Made by a program: the position numbers and the translations under genes. The notes beneath the pieces were generated by a model. It was not told the origin of the DNA, searched no databases, and saw only the letters and a list, made by a program, of their open reading frames with translations. Shown here one piece after another: positions 59,704-64,000 of a stretch of 64,000 nt of DNA; position 1 is the stretch's first letter, and each line of letters starts with the position of its first letter. Source of the DNA: Gymnothorax reevesii (Eukaryota > Chordata > Actinopteri > Anguilliformes > Muraenidae); contig CM056583.1 in assembly GCA_029721435.1 (NCBI GenBank), positions 56,480,120 to 56,544,119 on the forward strand, given 5' to 3'.

Positions 59704-59945
59704 CTGACCACTTCGTTGTTCTGTTTCCCCCAAACCAAATGTTGATAAGCCCTATCAAACGCCGATTTCGATCGATAGCAAACAGGGATCCCCTATATTC
59801 AATGCAAAACTTATAAACGGCTAGCAAATGTTAACCAGCTACTGGACCCAGCTGTACACTACCAAAAATCCACGTCCCCAGCACTGTGGGCTCCATCAAC
59901 GTGGCAATTCAATGCCCACCCCTAACTACAAACACTTCCGGTAGA
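59704..59945 (-). promoter_or_regulatory. sec31a: sec31a first non-coding exon and core promoter
   Basis: A good donor (GGTCAG|gtaagcac, exon end at 59704) lies 1.4 kb upstream of the first coding exon, whose acceptor is at 58295-58294, one base before the ATG. Upstream, 59933-59942 reads ACCGGAAGTG on the minus strand, a full ETS/GABPA-type site typical of TATA-less housekeeping promoters. No TATA box was seen. The exact transcription start is unknown; placing exon 1 here is an inference from the donor, the ETS site and the absence of coding sequence. Confidence 0.6.
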
Positions 59946-60249
59946 CAGAGGAACACTCGGCAGCAAAGCACAGAGCAGCGAGAGCACCACCGACCCGAGC
60001 ATGCGAGGGACTACAGTGAAGAATAGTTGTCCCGTTTGGTTGAGAGCCTTGTATTATGTAATATAGCTAGAGTACACCAAGTACTCTGCAAACCAGAGGG
60101 AATGCTGGTATGTGACGAAACCTATGAAACGAAAAAACTGCCGACCGTGGAAGAACACCTTAGTAAACCAACTCACGAACACAAAATTAGTTTAAACAAG
60201 AAGCTTTGCAAATGAAATAATGAAATGCTTAATCTTATATTTACAAACA

Positions 60250-61560
60250 CAGAGTTGTGCTCAAAAGTTTGCATACCCTTTCTGAATTTGTAAAATAGGT
60301 AGCATTTTCTAAAGAAAACACGAATGTCCCAGCAAAATGCATTTCATATATTTATTATTCGATTCAGTTCCATCTGTTGGTCATGTACAATGGCACAATC
60401 ATCAAAAAAAACCCCCCAAAAAAACATGACAATACGGGGGTAAAAAATTAAATGAACCCTGTTCAAAAGTGTGTACACCCTTAGTTCTTAATGCTGTGTA
60501 TTGCCCACTTTACCATCGATGACAGCATCCAGTCGTTTGTGATAGTTGTCAATGAGGCTCCTAATTCTCTCTGGTGGCGTGGCTGCCCATTCTTCCTTGC
60601 AAAATGCCACCAGCTCCAGTAAATTCATCGGTCGTCTTGCATGAACTGCAAGTTTCAGATCTCCCTGAAGTGGATCGATGATAGCGAGGTCAGATGACTG
60701 TAATAGCAACTCAAGAACCTTCGCCTTTCTCTTTAGTAGCCATTGGAGGATACAATTTGGCCTTGTGCTTTGGATGATTGTCATAATGGAAAGTCAAAGT
60801 GCGTCTCATGCGCAGCTTTCCTGCTGAAGAATACAAATTGTCTGCCAGTATTTTATGATAGCATGCTGCAATCATCTTGCCATCAATTTTCACACTGCTC
60901 CTGATGTGCAGGCTGGTGCCTGGTATAGCAGCCTCTGCCATCAGGGTGAATGTGAGCCATAATTGTAAAGCGCATTGTGTTGTATGATTGGAAAAGTCCT
61001 ATATAAATGCAGTACATTTACCATTTCCAAGATTCCCTGTCCCTTTAGAGCTTACACACCCCTAAAACATCTGAGAGGCACCACCATTTTTTACAGAGGG
61101 AATTCTATATTTTTCACTATGGGCCTTGCTGACTGCTCTCCAAACATAGCACGTATAGTTGTGTCCATAAAATTCTATTTTGGTGTCATCACTCTAAATA
61201 GTATTCCAGAAGTTGTGAGGTGTGTCAAGGTGTTGTCTAGTAAATATTAGGCAGTCTTTTTTGTGGGATTGGTGCAATAGTGACTTCCTTATAATAACTC
61301 GACCATGCAGCTCATTGTTGTTTTAATACCTCCTTACTGAGCTCCTTGAAATGACCACACCACCTTTTTCCAGAGCATCCTGAATTTCTCTTGAGGTAGC
61401 CTGTGGATTTTTCTTTGTGTCCCAAACAATTCTCCCGGCAGTTTGCGCTGAAATCTTTCCTGGCCTACCTGACCTTGGCTTGGTATCGACATATCCCCTC
61501 ATTTTCCACCTCTTAATCACAAACTGAACAGTAATGACTGGCATTTACAAGTCTTTGGAT
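60250..61560 (-). mobile_element. Decayed Tc1-like transposon (GTGCTCAAAAGTTTGCATACC family)
   Basis: The end GTTGTGCTCAAAAGTTTGCA at 60254 is typical of a fish Tc1 family. Minus-strand transposase pieces are KPRSGRPGKISAQTAGRIVW, LEKGGVVISRSSVRR, FHYDNHPKHKAK (second catalytic Asp region) and the tail EEWAATPPERIRSLIDNYHK. Frames are broken and the opposite terminal repeat was not found, so the element is truncated near 61560. Confidence 0.83.
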
Positions 61561-61848
61561 GTATTTTTATATTTTTTCCCATCATTAAAAATAGCCACGC
61601 AAAGCGGGCATTACCCCTCAGCCCCTGGATTATTTTGAATGAAAATAAATTGATGAAGGCCTTTGCAAATAATCCTATGGAATGCGAAATACAAGATGGC
61701 GGCTGTGGCAGCCATACTGGACATCCAAGTGCTGTCAAATTCAATAGGCTTCTGTAAGTACACAAGACTAAGCAACAGAGCAAAAATGGCATAGATTGAG
61801 AAGGGCATTTTCAGGTTATCATGCGGAACACAAAATTCAAGATGAAAT

Positions 61849-61874
61849 AACATGAAATAACATGAAATAACATG
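61849..61874 (+). repeat. Short tandem repeat AACATGAAAT x ~3
   Basis: Three near-identical ten-base units next to the left side of the following Tc1-like copy. Confidence 0.85.
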
Positions 61875-63121
61875 ATTTGCTATAAAAGGGATGTCTTAAA
61901 GAGGCTGAGTCAGAGGCACTCCAACCTGTGAAGGCTTGCGTAAAAAAAAATGTGGAATACTTTAAAAATAATGTTCCTCAACGTCAAATTGCGAAGGCTT
62001 TGAAGGTCTCATCATCGAGAGTGCATAACATCATCAAAAGATTCACACAAACTGGAAAAATCTCTGTACGTAAGGGACAAGGCCGAAGACCTTTACTGGA
62101 TGCTCGTGATCTTTGAGCCCTCAGCCGCCAATGCATCACTCACCAGCATCATTACTAAATGGGCCCAGGAATACTTCAAGAAACCACTGTCTGTAAACAC
62201 AGTCCACCGTGCCATCCACAGATGCCACCTGAAACTCTATCATGCAAAAAGGAAGCCATTGTTGAGCATGATCCAGAAGCGCCACCGTGTTCTGTGGGCC
62301 AAGGCTCATTTAAAATGGACTGTAGCAAAGTGGCAAAGTGTCCTGTGGTCAGACAAGTCCAAATTAGACATTCTTGTTGGAAATCATGGGTGTTGTGCCC
62401 TCTAGGCTAAAGAGGACAAAGACCACCTGTCCTGTTATCAGCATTCAGTTCAAAAGCCAGCATCTCTGATGGTATGGGGATGCATTAGTGCATATGGTGT
62501 AGAATACTTGCATGTTTTGAAAAGCACCATGAATGCTGAAAGGCATGAAGGTTTTAGAGCAACATATGCTCCCCTCCAGACAGCATCTATTCCAGGGAAG
62601 GCCTTGTGTATTTAAGCAGGACAAAGCAAAACCACATACTGCAGCTATTACAACAGCATGGCTTCGTAGTAAAAGAGTCCGTGTGCTGAACTGACTTGGC
62701 TGCAGTCCTGATCTTTCACTGATTGAGAACATTTGGCGCATAAATTAATGAAAAGTCAGTCAAAGAAGACCCAAAACTCTCTCGCAGCTGGAAGCTTGCA
62801 TTAAACAAGAGTGGGATCAAATTCCAATGGCTAAACTCAAAAAACTTGTCTCCTCAATGCCCAGACGCCTTCATTCTGTGTTAAAAAGAAGAGGGGATGC
62901 TACACCATAGTGAACAGGCCCCTTTCCCAACTTTTTTGAGACCTGTAGCAGCCATCAAATTTGAAATGCTCATTTTGTGGATAAAATTGTAAAATTTCTC
63001 AGTTTCAAAATTTGCTATGTTATCTCTGTCCTATGAATAAAATGCCGACTGGTGTGATTTGAAAATCATTGCGTTTTGATTTGATTAACAATTTGCACTT
63101 TGTCCCAACTATTTTGGAATT
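61860..63121 (+). mobile_element. Decayed Tc1-like element, same family as 19284-21200
   Basis: Transposase remnants read [20 protein letters not shown] (helix-turn-helix), [36 protein letters not shown] (first catalytic block, Asp kept) and the tail IPMAKLKKLVSSMPRRLHSV. The right end is TTTTGGAATTGGGGTTGTA. Stops and frameshifts break the gene. Confidence 0.83.
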
Positions 63122-63129
63122 GGGGTTGT

Positions 63130-63500
63130 ATGTATGTATATACATGCACAACCCTTCATGGAAACTTTACATCCTAGTGGCAGTGGCTTCTTTCAACAGG
63201 ATAATGTGCCCTGCCGCACGGCAAAAATGGTTTGGGAATGGTTTGATGAACACGAGGTTAAAATGTTGACATGGTTACCAACTTCCCCAGAGCTAACAAG
63301 TCCGATCCACAGAGGCCCAATCTTGCAAATAACAGGACTTAAAAGAGTCTGTGACTAACATCTTGGTGCCAGATACCATAGCATGTCATGCCAGGGGAAT
63401 TCATGCCTCAACAGGTCAAGGCTGTTTTTGCAGCAAAAGGGAGACGCACAGAATATTAGGCAGGAGGTCATAACGTTATGGCTGATCTGCACATATATGT
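63130..63500 (+). mobile_element. 3' fragment of another Tc1-like element
   Basis: Encodes GFFQQDNVPCRTAKMVWEWF with the second catalytic Asp, followed by a decayed SPELTSPI where SPDLNPIE is usual. It ends CATAACGTTATGGCTGATC, the terminal repeat of a known fish Tc1 type. The 5' part is missing. Confidence 0.78.
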
Positions 63501-63518
63501 ATGTGTCTGCTATACACA

Positions 63519-64000
63519 CACTGCCTAGCCAACAAAAGTAGTCAACATCCTGGATTAAGTAAATATTTAATAGCTGTCCATTGGACAATTACTGCAGAAG
63601 TTTCAGCAGGCAACAAGTTATTTAACACTAACCAATACAGGGAGTTGCTTCTCATGTCTTTAACAACCATGTCGGAAGACATATAATGAGGTTGTGGAAA
63701 AGATGTTACGTTTCAGAAAGGTCAAATTATTGGGTGCTAAAACTAGTAAAACAGGAGTAAAGAACGGTCCAATGCATTATTAAAACAGGAAGGCTAGCAG
63801 TTAACCATCATCTTCAAGAAAGAAATGTGGTCAGGAAAAAAAAAAAATCTTAAATGTTTATCACGAAGACGTTGGGTGAAATCAAATCGTAAAAAATTAA
63901 CACCACTCACAGAAAGAGTGAAAGAAAGAGTATTCCCACACACGTGAGGAAAACTCTTGGGATTGGGACTAATCAGCTGTGTTGCCCTAAGACAGCTACT
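63519..64000 (+). mobile_element. 5' part of a fourth Tc1-like element, cut by the window end
   Basis: Begins CACTGCCTAGCCAACAAAAG and continues through the untranslated leader and the start of a transposase (FQKGQIIG-like and helix-turn-helix region) to the window edge. The CACTGCCT(G/A)GCCAA start is typical of a fish Tc1 family. Deletions are already visible. Confidence 0.75.

Noticed and set aside
60027..60215. Possible divergent gene start (62-residue plus-strand frame) next to the sec31a promoter
   Set aside because: No family match, no good donor and short length; it does not resemble THAP9, the neighbour in mammals.

Overview
The window is vertebrate nuclear DNA, most likely from a ray-finned fish. 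It has split genes with GT-AG introns, a Pol II-type CpG/ETS promoter, and many Tc1-like, mariner, hAT and piggyBac-type DNA transposons plus LINE fragments of kinds common in fish. No bacterial, viral or CRISPR feature was seen.

Main gene: sec31a (COPII outer-coat subunit Sec31A) fills 17.5-59.9 kb on the minus strand. I could trace it exon by exon. There is one non-coding first exon near 59.7-59.9 kb, then 27 coding exons from the ATG at 58292 to the stop at 18554. All exon phases agree and give a CDS of 4968 nt (1655 residues). The part shared with mammalian SEC31A is about 1250 residues. The excess is one in-frame exon of 1221 nt (45389-46609) coding for a 407-residue Pro/Gln/Leu/Asp/Glu-rich low-complexity segment with internal 16-residue repeats.

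Second gene: 11112-11331 (minus) is the first coding exon of a stearoyl-CoA desaturase that best matches SCD5. Downstream exons were not found in the remaining 11 kb, so the gene either runs off the left edge or is incomplete. SCD5 and SEC31A are also neighbours in the same orientation in human, so the locus is syntenic.

Layout: 1-11.1 kb is scd5 intron 1, rich in repeats (a near-intact Tc1 element at 1121-2635, a decayed Tc1 at 3630-4708, a piggyBac-type MITE at 6540-6870). 11.1-11.7 kb is scd5 exon 1 and its upstream region. 11.7-17.4 kb is intergenic, with a decayed Tc1 and a MITE. 17.5-59.9 kb is sec31a, whose introns hold LINE pieces, an 0.8 kb near-palindromic fold-back repeat (31.1-31.9 kb), two minisatellite-filled introns (36.0-41.4 kb and 52.0-53.8 kb), a nested hAT element, a deleted mariner and several hAT-type MITEs. 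60.2-64 kb is a pile-up of four different Tc1-like elements directly upstream of the sec31a promoter.

Functional picture: Sec31A forms the outer COPII cage with Sec13 and stimulates Sar1-GTP hydrolysis through Sec23. SCD5 is an ER-membrane delta-9 desaturase. They are neighbours by ancestry, not by a shared pathway. The most unusual aspect is how many tandem repeats sit at sec31a splice sites or inside its coding sequence.
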